Of a stretch of DNA of 64,000 nucleotides, positions 35,349-43,987 are shown one piece after another (position 1 is the first letter of the stretch; every line of letters begins with the position of its first letter). This DNA comes from DATARH01 sp036268075. GTDB lineage: Bacteria > Pseudomonadota > Alphaproteobacteria > ATCC43930 > CGMCC-115725. The stretch spans positions 1-64,000 of the forward strand of contig DATAUV010000001.1 of the NCBI GenBank assembly GCA_036268075.1. The letters run 5' to 3'. The notes under the pieces are model-generated. The model was not told the DNA's origin, made no database searches, and worked only from the letters and a program-made list of their open reading frames with translations. A program made the translations under genes and the position numbers.

Positions 35349-36625
35349 GGGTCGCGCTCGTCAATCCGGCCTGGAACTTCGCCGGCAGCATTTATTTCGG
35401 CTGCCGCGAACCGCACCTGCCGCTCGAATTCGGGTGCGCCAAGGCGTTGCTCGAACGAGCCGGCCACAAGGTCGAGATCGTCGACGCCCACCTGTACGGG
35501 ATGAGCCACGACGAGATGGCGGCCCGGGTGCGGAGCGGCCGGCCGGACATGATCGTGCTGACGACCGCGCCGACCTACCTGTTCTGGCGCTGCGCCCCGC
35601 CGGAGCTGCGCGTGCCGCAAGAGGCGCTGGCCGCGCTCGCGGATTTGCCGGCGCTGAAGGTCGCCGTCGGCCCCCACGGCTCCACCACGCCGCACGCGAC
35701 GCTCGCGAAGCTGCCGGTCGACATCGCGGTCATGGGGGAATGTGAGGAGGCGCTGGTCGAGATTGCCCGCGGCGGGCATGCCGTCCGCGGCACCGCGATC
35801 CGCCGCGACGGCGGGGCATGGATCTTTGGCGCGCCGCGCACGGCCCGCTTCACCGACCTGCCGCCGCTGGCCTGGGACGACGAGGACATCGCCCGCCATC
35901 ATCACCACCATCACCGCTTCGACGCAGCGCCCCTCGGTCCCGGCGCCGAGGTCGAAGCGTCGCGCGGCTGCCCTTACCGCTGTTCGTTCTGTGCCAAGGA
36001 GACGCATCGCGACGTCTATCGCCGGCGCGACCTCACGCCGCTGCTCGCCGAGATCGACCGGCTGATCGCCCAGGGCGTCGAGTACCTCTATTTCATCGAC
36101 GAGATTTTTCTGCCGAACCGGCCGCTGCTCGCCGCATTGGCCGAACGCAAAATCCGGTTCGGGGTGCAGACGCGCATCGATCTGTGGAAGCCCGACATGC
36201 TCGGGCTGCTCGGCGACGCCGGCTGCGCGTCGGTGGAGGCGGGCGTCGAGAGCCTGTCGCCCGAGGGCCGCGACCTCCTCGACAAGAACTGCCGGGTTTC
36301 GACCGACCGGCTCGCCGAGCTGCTGGTGCTCGCGAAGCGGCACATCCCGTTCGTCCAGGCCAATCTGATCGAGATGCCGCACGACGACGCGGCGACTGTC
36401 GAGACCTGGCGCGAGATGTTGCGCGGAAGCGGCGTCTGGGCCAACGACCCGGTCCCGCTGTTCCCCTATCCGGGATCGCCCGATTACCGCCGCTTGTGGG
36501 GCGAGCCGGACGACGGGGCCTGGGAACGCGCCGTCGACTATTACATCGACCGTTTCGGCCGCTTCAGCGACGTGCAGCACGGGCGGCCGCTGCCGCTGCG
36601 GGCACTGGAGCATGCGCCGGCATGA
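35345..36625 (+). CDS. B12-binding-domain radical SAM enzyme of a glycan cluster
   Basis: 426 residues. The N-terminal half is a cobalamin-binding-like Rossmann domain (LPLEFGCAKALLERAGHKVE, then DMIVLTTAPTYLFW). The radical SAM core has the 4Fe-4S motif Cys209-x3-Cys213-x2-Cys216 (SRGCPYRCSFCAKE). GVESLSPEGRDLLDKNC and IEMPHDDAATVETW follow. A natural run of six histidines lies at residues 185-190, before the cluster motif. B12-radical SAM enzymes often methylate unactivated carbons; here the target is likely a sugar or lipid of this operon. ATGA overlap on both sides. Confidence 0.88.
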   Translation: MRVALVNPAWNFAGSIYFGCREPHLPLEFGCAKALLERAGHKVEIVDAHLYGMSHDEMAARVRSGRPDMIVLTTAPTYLFWRCAPPELRVPQEALAALADLPALKVAVGPHGSTTPHATLAKLPVDIAVMGECEEALVEIARGGHAVRGTAIRRDGGAWIFGAPRTARFTDLPPLAWDDEDIARHHHHHHRFDAAPLGPGAEVEASRGCPYRCSFCAKETHRDVYRRRDLTPLLAEIDRLIAQGVEYLYFIDEIFLPNRPLLAALAERKIRFGVQTRIDLWKPDMLGLLGDAGCASVEAGVESLSPEGRDLLDKNCRVSTDRLAELLVLAKRHIPFVQANLIEMPHDDAATVETWREMLRGSGVWANDPVPLFPYPGSPDYRRLWGEPDDGAWERAVDYYIDRFGRFSDVQHGRPLPLRALEHAPA

Positions 36626-37731
36626 GCGGGCAAATGCCTCGCCGCATCCTGATGACCGGCGATGCGATCGGCGGCGTGTGGAATTATTCGCTGCAGCTCA
36701 TCGAGGCGCTGGCGCCATACGGCATCGAAGTCACGCTCGTCGTGATGGGCGGCCAGCCGTCGCCCGAACAGCGGCGCGCGGCCGCCGCCTTGCCGAACCT
36801 CTGGCTGATCGGCAGCGGGCTGAGGCTCGAGTGGATGCGGGATTGCGCGGCGGATTTGCTGGGGGCGCAAGAGCTGTTGTTGGAGCTTGAGGCGCGCTAC
36901 GCCCCCGATATCGTCCACGTCAACGGCTACGCCGGCGCCGCCGCCGGCTTCGCGGCGCCGGTCGTGGTCGTCGCCCATTCGTGCGTGCCGAGCTGGTGGC
37001 GGGCCTGTCGCCGGGAGCCGATACCGCGCTGTTGGGACGCGTATCGCCTGCGCCTGCGGCGGGGCCTCGCCGCGGCGCGCTGCGTGGTGTCGCCGAGCCG
37101 CGCCTTTCTCGACAGCTTCACCGCGGCCAACGGAGCTGTGCCGCGGTCGCGCGTCATACGCAACGGGCGCGACCCGCGGCGATACGAACCCCACGGCAAG
37201 CGGCCGTTCGTGCTCGCCGCCGGTCGTCTGTGGGATGAGGCGAAGAACATCGGCGCCGTTTGCCAGGCAGCCGCGCTGCTCGCCGATCCGGTGCTCGTGG
37301 CCGGCGAGGGAATCCTGCCGGACCCCATGCCGCCCAATCTCCATCTCCTCGGGCGGCTCGACAGCGACGAGCTGGCGGCGCGGATGGCCGAGGCCGCCGT
37401 GTTCGCGGCGCCGGCGCGCTACGAGCCGTTCGGGCTCGCCGTTCTCGAAGCGGCCCTGTCGGGTTGCGCCCTCGTCGTCGGCGACATCCCGACGATGCGC
37501 GAGTTGTGGGACGGTGCGGCGTGCTTTGTCGATCCCGACGATCCCGATGCCTTGGCGTCGGCGATCGCGCCCTTGCTGGCGGATGCCGGCGCCGCGCTGT
37601 CGGCGGGCCAGGCGGCGCGAGGCCGTGCTCTGGAATACGGCGCGGCGGAGATGGCGCGCGGCTATTTCGACCTCTACCGCGAGCTGCTCGCGCCTGCCCG
37701 TTCGACGATCGTCGGGGAAGCGGCGGCATGA
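36622..37731 (+). CDS. Glycosyltransferase family 4
   Basis: 369-residue GT-B enzyme. N-terminal RILMTGDAIGGVWNYSLQLI with the glycine-rich loop, nucleotide-sugar region PFVLAAGRLWDEAKNIG, and the E-x7-E motif region APARYEPFGLAVLEAALSGC typical of GT4. Cytoplasmic, no membrane helix. It is the only clear GT4 in the operon; three CgeB-like transferases follow. Donor unknown, possibly UDP-xylose or another sugar made by the upstream genes. Confidence 0.9.
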   Translation: MSGQMPRRILMTGDAIGGVWNYSLQLIEALAPYGIEVTLVVMGGQPSPEQRRAAAALPNLWLIGSGLRLEWMRDCAADLLGAQELLLELEARYAPDIVHVNGYAGAAAGFAAPVVVVAHSCVPSWWRACRREPIPRCWDAYRLRLRRGLAAARCVVSPSRAFLDSFTAANGAVPRSRVIRNGRDPRRYEPHGKRPFVLAAGRLWDEAKNIGAVCQAAALLADPVLVAGEGILPDPMPPNLHLLGRLDSDELAARMAEAAVFAAPARYEPFGLAVLEAALSGCALVVGDIPTMRELWDGAACFVDPDDPDALASAIAPLLADAGAALSAGQAARGRALEYGAAEMARGYFDLYRELLAPARSTIVGEAAA

Positions 37732-38846
37732 AGATATGCTTTGTGGTCCATTCGGTGGTCTCGTGCTGGAACAACGGCAACGCGCATTTCCTGCGCGGCG
37801 TGATCGCGGCGCTGCAAACGCTGGGACACACCGTCTCGGTGCTGGAGCCGGCCGACGGCTGGAGCCGGGCGAACCTGGCCGCGGATGCCGGCGAGGCGGC
37901 CCTCGCAGAGAATGCCGCGCGTTTCCGCCACCTCGCCCCTCGGGCGCACCATTCCGTGCCGCAGGCGCTCGACGCCCTCGCCGCCGCAGAGCCGGACCTT
38001 GTCGTCGTTCACGAATGGAACACGCCCGGTCTCGTCAACGCGATCGGCGCCCGACGCCGGGCCGGCGAGCGCTTTGTGCTGCTGTTTCACGACACCCACC
38101 ATCGCGCGCTGTCGCAACCGGAAGAAATGTCGCGTTTCGAGCTGTCCGGTTATGACGGCATCCTGGCTTTCGGCGCCTGTATCGCGGAGATCTACCGGCT
38201 TCAGGGCTGGGGCCGGCGGGTCTGGACCTGGCATGAGGCCGCCGACACGACGCTGTTCCGTCCGCTGTCGGCGCCGTCTCCGCAAGGGGAGCTCGTCTGG
38301 ATCGGCAACTGGGGCGATGGAGAGCGCGGCGAGGAGCTGCGCGAATTCCTGGTCGAGCCGGCGACGCAGCTTGGATTGCGGACAACCGTGTTCGGCGTCC
38401 GCTACCCGGCGGAGGCGCTGGCGGCGCTCGACCGCGGCGGCATCCGCTATGCCGGCTGGCTGCCCAATCACCGCGTACCGGAGTGCTTTGCCGGGCATCG
38501 TGTCACCCTGCACGTGCCGCGCCGCCCCTATGCCGAGGCGTTGCCCGGCATTCCGACGATCCGCGTGTTCGAGGCGCTGGCCTGCGGCATTCCGCTGATC
38601 AGCGCGCCGTGGAGCGACGAGGAAAACCTGTTCCCGCGCGGCGCCTACCTGACGGCGCGCGACGGCGACCAGATGCGGCGCCACCTCGCGGCGGTACTCG
38701 CCGACCGCGACCTCGCCGACGCCTTGCGCGGCAACGGGCTTGCCGCGATCCGCACCCGCCATACCTGCGACCACCGCGCGGCGGAACTGCTCGGCATCTA
38801 CGCCTCGCTCGCCGAGCACGACCGGACCGTGGAGGCCGCGCAATGA
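37728..38846 (+). CDS. CgeB-like glycosyltransferase (copy 1 of 3)
   Basis: 372 residues. N-terminus MKICFVVHSVVSCWNNGNAH, central VLLFHDTHHRALS and AADTTLFRPL, and the C-terminal PGIPTIRVFEALACGIPLIS followed by a THTCDHRA-type ending (TRHTCDHRAAELL). This is the DUF3880/CgeB-type GT-B fold. The three CgeB-like genes in a row share the ending with H-T-(C/Y)-(D/R)-H-R-A-A-E-L, so they probably arose by duplication. Confidence 0.82.
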   Translation: MKICFVVHSVVSCWNNGNAHFLRGVIAALQTLGHTVSVLEPADGWSRANLAADAGEAALAENAARFRHLAPRAHHSVPQALDALAAAEPDLVVVHEWNTPGLVNAIGARRRAGERFVLLFHDTHHRALSQPEEMSRFELSGYDGILAFGACIAEIYRLQGWGRRVWTWHEAADTTLFRPLSAPSPQGELVWIGNWGDGERGEELREFLVEPATQLGLRTTVFGVRYPAEALAALDRGGIRYAGWLPNHRVPECFAGHRVTLHVPRRPYAEALPGIPTIRVFEALACGIPLISAPWSDEENLFPRGAYLTARDGDQMRRHLAAVLADRDLADALRGNGLAAIRTRHTCDHRAAELLGIYASLAEHDRTVEAAQ

Positions 38847-39931
38847 ATTTGGCGTTTTTCGGTTCGAGCCTGGTATCCGCCTACTGGAACGGCGCGGCCA
38901 CCTATTACCGCGGCTTGATCAAGGCGCTGGCGGCGCGCGGCCACCGCGTCGCCTTCTATGAGCCGGATGCGTTCGAGCGTCAGCAGCATCGCGACATCGT
39001 CGACCCCGATTGGGCGCGCGTCGTCGTCTATTCACCGGTCGTCGCCGAGATGGAACGGATGCTCGACGAGGCCGCCTCGACCGCCGACATCCTCGTCAAA
39101 TGCAGCGGCGTCGGCGTGCTGGACCGCGAATTGGAAGCGGCGGTGCCGGCGCGACGGCGGCCGGGGCAGTCGGCGCTCTTCTGGGATGTCGACGCACCGG
39201 CGACACTGGCCGCGATCCACGCCGATCCGGCCGATCCGATGCGGCTCCTGATCCCGCATTACGACGCGGTGCTGACTTATGGCGGCGGCGAGAAAGTCGT
39301 CGAGGTCTACACGCGGCTTGGAGCCCGGGACTGCGTGCCGATCTACAACGCGCTCGACCCGGACACCCACCACCCGGTTCCGGTGCGGGAAGAGTTCGCC
39401 AGCGCGCTGTCGTTTCTCGGCAACCGGTTGCCCGACCGCGAAGAACGGATCGACGAATTTTTCCTCGCCGCCGCCGCCCGGCTTCCGGGCGAGGTCTTTC
39501 GCCTGGGCGGAAGCGGCTGGGCCGACAAGCCGATGCCGCCCAACGTCATCTACAGCGGCCATGTCTACACGCGCGACCACAACGCCTTCAATTGCGCGGC
39601 CAAAGCCGTGCTCAACGTCAATCGCCAGAGCATGGCGAGCATCGGCGCGTCACCGCCCACCCGAATTTTCGAGGCGGCCGGAGCCGGCGCATGCATCATC
39701 AGCGACCGGTGGGACGGGATCGCGGAGTTCCTCGAACCCGGGCGCGAAATCCTCCTCGCCGATAACGGCCCGGTCGTCGCCGACCTGGTTTCCGCGCTGA
39801 CGCCCGCGGATGCCCGGGGGATCGGCGAGGCGGCTCGGCGGCACGTGCTCGCGGCGCACACCTACCGGCATCGCGCGGCGGAGTTGGAGGCGGTGCTCGA
39901 AGGCCGCGACCGCTGGCGCGAAGCCGGCTGA
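38843..39931 (+). CDS. CgeB-like glycosyltransferase (copy 2 of 3)
   Basis: 362 residues. N-terminus MNLAFFGSSLVSAYWNGAAT with YYRGLIKALAARGHRVAFYE, the metal/nucleotide region LFWDVDAPATLA and the C-terminal PPTRIFEAAGAGACIISDRW. The ending AAHTYRHRAAELEAVLEGR parallels copies 1 and 3. CgeB-family proteins glycosylate surface or spore structures in other bacteria; the acceptor here is unknown. Start overlaps copy 1 by four bases. Confidence 0.84.
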   Translation: MNLAFFGSSLVSAYWNGAATYYRGLIKALAARGHRVAFYEPDAFERQQHRDIVDPDWARVVVYSPVVAEMERMLDEAASTADILVKCSGVGVLDRELEAAVPARRRPGQSALFWDVDAPATLAAIHADPADPMRLLIPHYDAVLTYGGGEKVVEVYTRLGARDCVPIYNALDPDTHHPVPVREEFASALSFLGNRLPDREERIDEFFLAAAARLPGEVFRLGGSGWADKPMPPNVIYSGHVYTRDHNAFNCAAKAVLNVNRQSMASIGASPPTRIFEAAGAGACIISDRWDGIAEFLEPGREILLADNGPVVADLVSALTPADARGIGEAARRHVLAAHTYRHRAAELEAVLEGRDRWREAG

Positions 39932-39932
39932 A

Positions 39933-41090
39933 ATGGGCCGTCTCGTCTTTATCGGCCTGTCGATCACCTCATCCTGGGGCAACGGGCACGCGACGACCTA
40001 TCGCGGCCTGATCAGGGCGCTGGCGCGGCGCGGCCACGAGGTGCTGTTCCTGGAACGCGACGCACCGTGGTACGCCGCCAACCGCGACCTTCCCGAGCCG
40101 CCCTATTGCCGCACGATCCTTTACCGGGATTTGGATGATTTGCAGGAGCGAGGCGATAAGGCGGTTCGCGAGGCCGATGCGGTAATCGTAGGGTCTTATG
40201 TATCCGACGGGATCGAAGTCGGCCGCTGGGCCATCGAGCGGGCGAGCGGTCCGGTCGCCTTCTACGACATCGACACGCCGGTCACCTTGGCGAAGCTCGA
40301 CGCCGGCACGGCCGACTACATCGATGACGCGCTCGTCCACGATTACGACCTCTATCTGTCGTTCAGCGGCGGCCCGACACTGCGCCGGCTGGAGGCGATG
40401 GGCAGCCCGCGCGCGGCGGCGCTCTACTGCTCGGTCGACTCCCATGTGCATGGCCCCGTCATCGTCGAGCCGTCGTGGCGGCTCGGCTATCTCGGCACCT
40501 ATTCGGCCGACCGGCAGCCGTTGCTGTCGGCGCTGCTGCTGGAGCCGGCGACCCGGCTTGGGGCATCCGCCTTCGTCGTCGCCGGACCGCAATACCCGCC
40601 CGGCATCGAGTGGCCGGTCAATGTGAGGCACATCGAGCACCTGCCGCCGGGCGAGCATGCCGCCTTCTACTGCGCGCAGGATTTTACCCTCAACATCACG
40701 CGGGCCGACATGAAAGCGGCAGGTCATTCACCAAGCGTGCGGCTGTTCGAGGCGGCCGCCTGCGGCGTGCCGGTCATCACCGACCCGTGGCCGGGCTTGG
40801 AGGAATTTTTCCGTGCGGGCGACCAGATTCTCGTCGCGGAGGCGGCGGACGACGTCGTGGCCATACTCGAACGCGTTTCACCGGAAAAACGACGCGCGCT
40901 CGCGACTGCCGCGCGCAGCGCCGTACTCGCCCGCCACACCTGCGATCACCGGGCGGCCGAGCTTGAAGCGCTCCTGCAAACTTCCGCGAGAAACAGGCGC
41001 CGCGATCAGAGACTCATTCCTGGGCACCTGCTGAGCGGGAACGCGGGTCAGGCGGCCCCGTTGGTGAAAGCACCGACGGGAGATGCGTGA
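39933..41090 (+). CDS. CgeB-like glycosyltransferase (copy 3 of 3)
   Basis: 385 residues, starting one base after copy 2. N-terminus LVFIGLSITSSWGNGHATTY, RGLIRALARRGHEVLFLERD, the central VAFYDIDTPVTLAKLD and the C-terminal PSVRLFEAAACGVPVITDPW. It ends with a 35-residue extension rich in R, G and A after the conserved HTCDHRAAELEALL. That extension overlaps a perfect EcfG promoter (41038-41062), which may be why it differs from the paralogues. Last gene of the glycan operon. Confidence 0.84.
   Translation: MGRLVFIGLSITSSWGNGHATTYRGLIRALARRGHEVLFLERDAPWYAANRDLPEPPYCRTILYRDLDDLQERGDKAVREADAVIVGSYVSDGIEVGRWAIERASGPVAFYDIDTPVTLAKLDAGTADYIDDALVHDYDLYLSFSGGPTLRRLEAMGSPRAAALYCSVDSHVHGPVIVEPSWRLGYLGTYSADRQPLLSALLLEPATRLGASAFVVAGPQYPPGIEWPVNVRHIEHLPPGEHAAFYCAQDFTLNITRADMKAAGHSPSVRLFEAAACGVPVITDPWPGLEEFFRAGDQILVAEAADDVVAILERVSPEKRRALATAARSAVLARHTCDHRAAELEALLQTSARNRRRDQRLIPGHLLSGNAGQAAPLVKAPTGDA
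41038..41062 (+). promoter_or_regulatory. Perfect EcfG promoter inside the end of the last glycosyltransferase gene
   Basis: Plus strand: GGAAC, 16 bases, CGTT. Exact consensus. It lies within coding sequence and points at the 36-codon frame (41090) and topoisomerase IB (41220). Confidence 0.75.
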
Positions 41091-41200
41091 TGGCGACGGC
41101 ACGAGCGAAGGACGCGGTCGAGAAGGTCTTGAGCGAGCGCAAGCAGGCGATCTCGCTGGCGGAGCCAGGCCGAGCCCGCCAGTGCGAGAAAGCGAGCTGA
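41090..41200 (+). CDS. Possible 36-residue peptide before topoisomerase IB
   Basis: A short frame, MATARAKDAVEKVLSERK and so on, whose ATG overlaps the previous stop (TGATG) and follows GGGAG eight bases upstream. It lies between the EcfG promoter and topoisomerase IB. It resembles no family I know and ends in AEPGRARQCEKAS. It may be a real small protein, a leader peptide or chance. Confidence 0.3.
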   Translation: MATARAKDAVEKVLSERKQAISLAEPGRARQCEKAS

Positions 41201-41219
41201 CGGCCGGTCGCGTCTTCAC

Positions 41220-42329
41220 ATGGCCGCTGACGGGGCAGCACCCGAAATCCGTTCCGAACCCGCCGCGGCCGCCCGATCGGCGCGGCTGCGGCACGTCGCC
41301 GACGATATGCCCGGCATCGCGCGGCGGCCCGCCGCCAGCGGCTTCGACTATCTCGACCAGTCCGGCAACCTCGTCCGCGATGTCGCGACGCTGAGCCGCA
41401 TCAAGGCGCTCGCCATCCCGCCGGCATGGACGAAGGTGTGGATCTGTCCCCTCCCAAACGGGCATATCCAGGCGACCGGGCGCGATGCCCGAGGCCGGAA
41501 GCAATATCGCTATCACCCGCGCTGGCGCGAGGCGCGCGACGAGACGAAGTTTGACCGGATGCTCGTCTTCAGCCGGGTGCTGCCGCGCATTCGCACGCGG
41601 GTCGACGCCGATTTGCGCCGGCATGGCCTGCCGCGCGAGCGGGTGCTCGCGGCGATCGTGCGGCTGCTCGAGCTGACGCTTTTTCGCATCGGCAACAGCG
41701 AATATTCGAAGACCAACAACAGCTTCGGCCTGACGACGCTGCGCAACCGCCACGCCGCAATCAGCGGCAATACGATCCGCCTGGCCTTCCGCGGCAAGAG
41801 CGGCGTGTGGAACGAGGGCCGGGTCAGCGACCGGCGCCTCGCGCGCATCGTCAAGAACTGCCGCGACCTGCCGGGATATGCGCTCTTCCAGTATCTCGAC
41901 GATGCCGACGAGCGGCACACGATCGGCTCGGTCGACGTCAACGACTACCTGCGCCAGATCAGCGGCGAGGAGATTACCGCCAAGGATTTCCGCACCTGGG
42001 CCGGGACCTATCTCGCGGCGATGGCTTTGCAGGAACCGGGCGCGGCCGCCTCCCCGACGGAGCGCCGTTCGACGCTGCTGCGAGCGGTCGAACAGGTTGC
42101 CGCGCATCTCGGCAACACGGTGGCGGTTTGCCGAAAGTGCTACATCCACCCGGCGATCTTCGACGGTCATCTCGACGGGACACTGAGCAAGACGCTCGAC
42201 GAGCGCATACGCACCTATCAATCGCGGCACGTCGCGCGGATGAGCGCTGAAGAAACCGCCGTCACGGCATTCCTCCGCCTGCGGCTTCGCAGGCGGTCCG
42301 CATCCGCATCGGCGACCAATCACCGCTAA
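41220..42329 (+). CDS. DNA topoisomerase IB (poxvirus-like)
   Basis: 369 residues. Type IB enzymes relax supercoils through a 3'-phosphotyrosine intermediate. Active-site residues are visible: the Arg/Lys core around YHPRWREARDETKFDRM and GNSEYSKTNNSFGLTTLRN, the catalytic Lys region RLAFRGKSG, and Tyr308 in VCRKCYIHPAIFDGHLDG. Bacterial members are usually stress-linked accessory genes. The first 20 residues are low-complexity alanine-rich, so the true start could be slightly later. It lies behind the EcfG promoter at 41038 and converges on an SDR gene; both stop codons sit in the same tandem repeat. Confidence 0.93.
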   Translation: MAADGAAPEIRSEPAAAARSARLRHVADDMPGIARRPAASGFDYLDQSGNLVRDVATLSRIKALAIPPAWTKVWICPLPNGHIQATGRDARGRKQYRYHPRWREARDETKFDRMLVFSRVLPRIRTRVDADLRRHGLPRERVLAAIVRLLELTLFRIGNSEYSKTNNSFGLTTLRNRHAAISGNTIRLAFRGKSGVWNEGRVSDRRLARIVKNCRDLPGYALFQYLDDADERHTIGSVDVNDYLRQISGEEITAKDFRTWAGTYLAAMALQEPGAAASPTERRSTLLRAVEQVAAHLGNTVAVCRKCYIHPAIFDGHLDGTLSKTLDERIRTYQSRHVARMSAEETAVTAFLRLRLRRRSASASATNHR

Positions 42330-42398
42330 GCTTGGCGACGCTAAGCTTGGCGACGCTAAGCTTGGCGGCGTTAAGGTTGGCGGCGTTAAGGTTGGCCT
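42324..42398. repeat. Five 15-bp tandem repeats carrying stop codons for both convergent genes
   Basis: Unit CGCTAAGCTTGGCGA, with copies 4 and 5 changed to CGTTAAGGTTGGCGG and CGTTAAGGTTGGCCT. The first copy contains the topoisomerase stop (42327-42329) and the fifth, read on the minus strand, contains the SDR stop (42386-42388). Because the period is 15, every copy also holds an in-frame stop on each strand for both genes. Confidence 0.85.
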
Positions 42399-43381
42399 TG
42401 GCCGCCGCCCGAACCATAGATATTGCCGGTCGCGGAGCTCGCATCGTCGGCGGCAAGCTGGACGTAGATGGAGGCAAGCTCGACAGGCTGCCCGGGCCGG
42501 CCCAACGCTGTCTGGTTGCCGAACTTCTCGTACTTTCCCTCGGGCGCCCCACCGCTGATCTGCAACGGCGTCCAGATCGGCCCCGGCGCCACGCCATTGA
42601 CCCGGATGCCTTTGGGGCCGAGTTGCTTCGCCAACGACTTCACGTAATTCATCGTGGCGGCCTTCGTCTGGGCATAGTCGTACAAATCCGGCGAGGGATC
42701 GTAGGCTTGCTCGGAGGTCGTGCCGATGATGCACGCGCCGGGTTTCAGATGGGGCAGCGCCGCCTTGATGATCCAGAACGGCGCGTAGATGTTGGTCTTC
42801 ATCGTCGTGTCGAAATCCTCGGTGGTGATGTCGAGGATCGAGTCTTTGGATTGCTGGCGGCCGGCGTTGCACACGACGACGTCGAGACCGCCGAGCTTTT
42901 GCAGCGCCTCGCCGACGAGCTGTTCGCAGAACGCCTCGTTACGCAAATCCCCGGGGATGGCGACGGCGTTCCGGCCGGCGTCCTTGATGAGCTGGATGAC
43001 CTCCTGCGCGTCCGGCTCCTCGGTGGGATAATAATTGATCGCCACGTCCGCCCCTTCCCGCGCGAAGGCGATGGCCGCCGCGCGTCCCATCCCCGAATCG
43101 CCGCCGGTAATGAGGGCTTTGCGCCCTGCGAGCCGACCAGAGCCGCGGTAGCTCGTTTCGCCGTGATCGGGCTTGGGGTCCATGTCGCGAGCCAGACCGG
43201 GCCATTGCTGCGTCTGTTTACGAAACGGGGGGTGAGGATATTTCGAACGGGGGTCGGTCATCGTGTCCTCGCGGCTCTTGGTATTGCGGGCAGGCTGATC
43301 TTGTTGTGCCAGCGCGGGACCGGCCGCCATCGCCGCGACACCCGCGCCGACCATCAACCGCCGGGATAATCCTCGATCCAT
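42386..43381 (-). CDS. SDR oxidoreductase with a Tat-type signal peptide
   Basis: 331 residues. The first 25 look like a twin-arginine signal (LSRRLMVGAGVAAMAAGPAL, then AQQ). The SDR body has TGGDSGMGRAAAIAFA, NAG in VVVCNAGRQQSKD, and the catalytic YDYAQTKAA. It resembles the YghA-like branch (PKYPxPPF-type N-terminus: SKYPHPPFRKQTQQWPG). A second start at 43261 (MTDPRSKYPH, with GAGG upstream) would give a cytoplasmic form of 291 residues. The full-length start has GGAG eight bases upstream. Confidence 0.87.
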   Translation of the reverse strand: MDRGLSRRLMVGAGVAAMAAGPALAQQDQPARNTKSREDTMTDPRSKYPHPPFRKQTQQWPGLARDMDPKPDHGETSYRGSGRLAGRKALITGGDSGMGRAAAIAFAREGADVAINYYPTEEPDAQEVIQLIKDAGRNAVAIPGDLRNEAFCEQLVGEALQKLGGLDVVVCNAGRQQSKDSILDITTEDFDTTMKTNIYAPFWIIKAALPHLKPGACIIGTTSEQAYDPSPDLYDYAQTKAATMNYVKSLAKQLGPKGIRVNGVAPGPIWTPLQISGGAPEGKYEKFGNQTALGRPGQPVELASIYVQLAADDASSATGNIYGSGGGQGQP

Positions 43382-43421
43382 AAATCTGCTCCATCGCTAC
43401 TCGGGCGGATGAGCCGGCTTC

Positions 43422-43457
43422 ACAAGAAAGCCGCTCCGGCGGTCGCGCCGGAGCGGC
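43422..43457 (-). terminator. Intrinsic terminator after the hemerythrin gene
   Basis: GCCGCTCCGGC pairs perfectly with GCCGGAGCGGC across a six-base loop; on the minus strand the stem is followed by TTTCTT. It lies 15 bases after the hemerythrin gene stop. Confidence 0.75.
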
Positions 43458-43472
43458 CTCGCCGCGCGGCGG

Positions 43473-43952
43473 TTACGCGACCTGGGTGCCCAACTGCGCT
43501 TTGCGGGTCTGGAACTCCTCGCGCATGGCTTCGAGCTGCTCCGTGTCGAACTCGTCGCGCGCGCAGCTGAAACCGGTGCTCTCTTCCTCGCCCACATGAT
43601 GCTCGATCAGGTCGATGAGCACCTTGAGCTCCCCGTTCCAACGGTCGCTCATGGGATCGCCCAGGTTCAACATCTTGCGAACCTGCTGTTCGGCGGCTGC
43701 GTGCTCGCTCGTGCCTTCATGGCCAAAGCGGCGCGATTCCACGGATTTGCCGTTCTCGAGGCGCTGGTACAGCACCTGCTGTTCCGCATCGAGATGCGGC
43801 AGCAGCTTGTTCTTCATCACGGTAAAGAGGCGCGTGCGCTCCGCACCGTTGTCGCAGTCCTGAATCTCCCCGAGCAGCGTGTCGACCTCGCTGTGATCGT
43901 TGTGCAGATCCTGAAGGATGCCCTCGGCAATCCCGAGCATTTCGCGAATCAT
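43473..43952 (-). CDS. Hemerythrin HHE-domain protein
   Basis: 159 residues. Helical iron-binding-like domain with the expected histidine/glutamate ligands: LHNDHSEVDTLL, KNKLLPHLDAEQQVLYQRLE, GHEGTSEHAAAEQQVRKM and LIDLIEHHVGEEES. Starts after a good GGAAGGAAT ribosome binding site at 43952; an earlier in-frame ATG at 43988 overlaps the promoter's -10 box and is less likely. Such proteins bind oxygen, NO or iron and appear in stress regulons. Followed by a strong terminator. Confidence 0.88.
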   Translation of the reverse strand: MIREMLGIAEGILQDLHNDHSEVDTLLGEIQDCDNGAERTRLFTVMKNKLLPHLDAEQQVLYQRLENGKSVESRRFGHEGTSEHAAAEQQVRKMLNLGDPMSDRWNGELKVLIDLIEHHVGEEESTGFSCARDEFDTEQLEAMREEFQTRKAQLGTQVA

Positions 43953-43987
43953 GGGTAATTCCTTCCAATTTAGGATGTTGACCTGCA

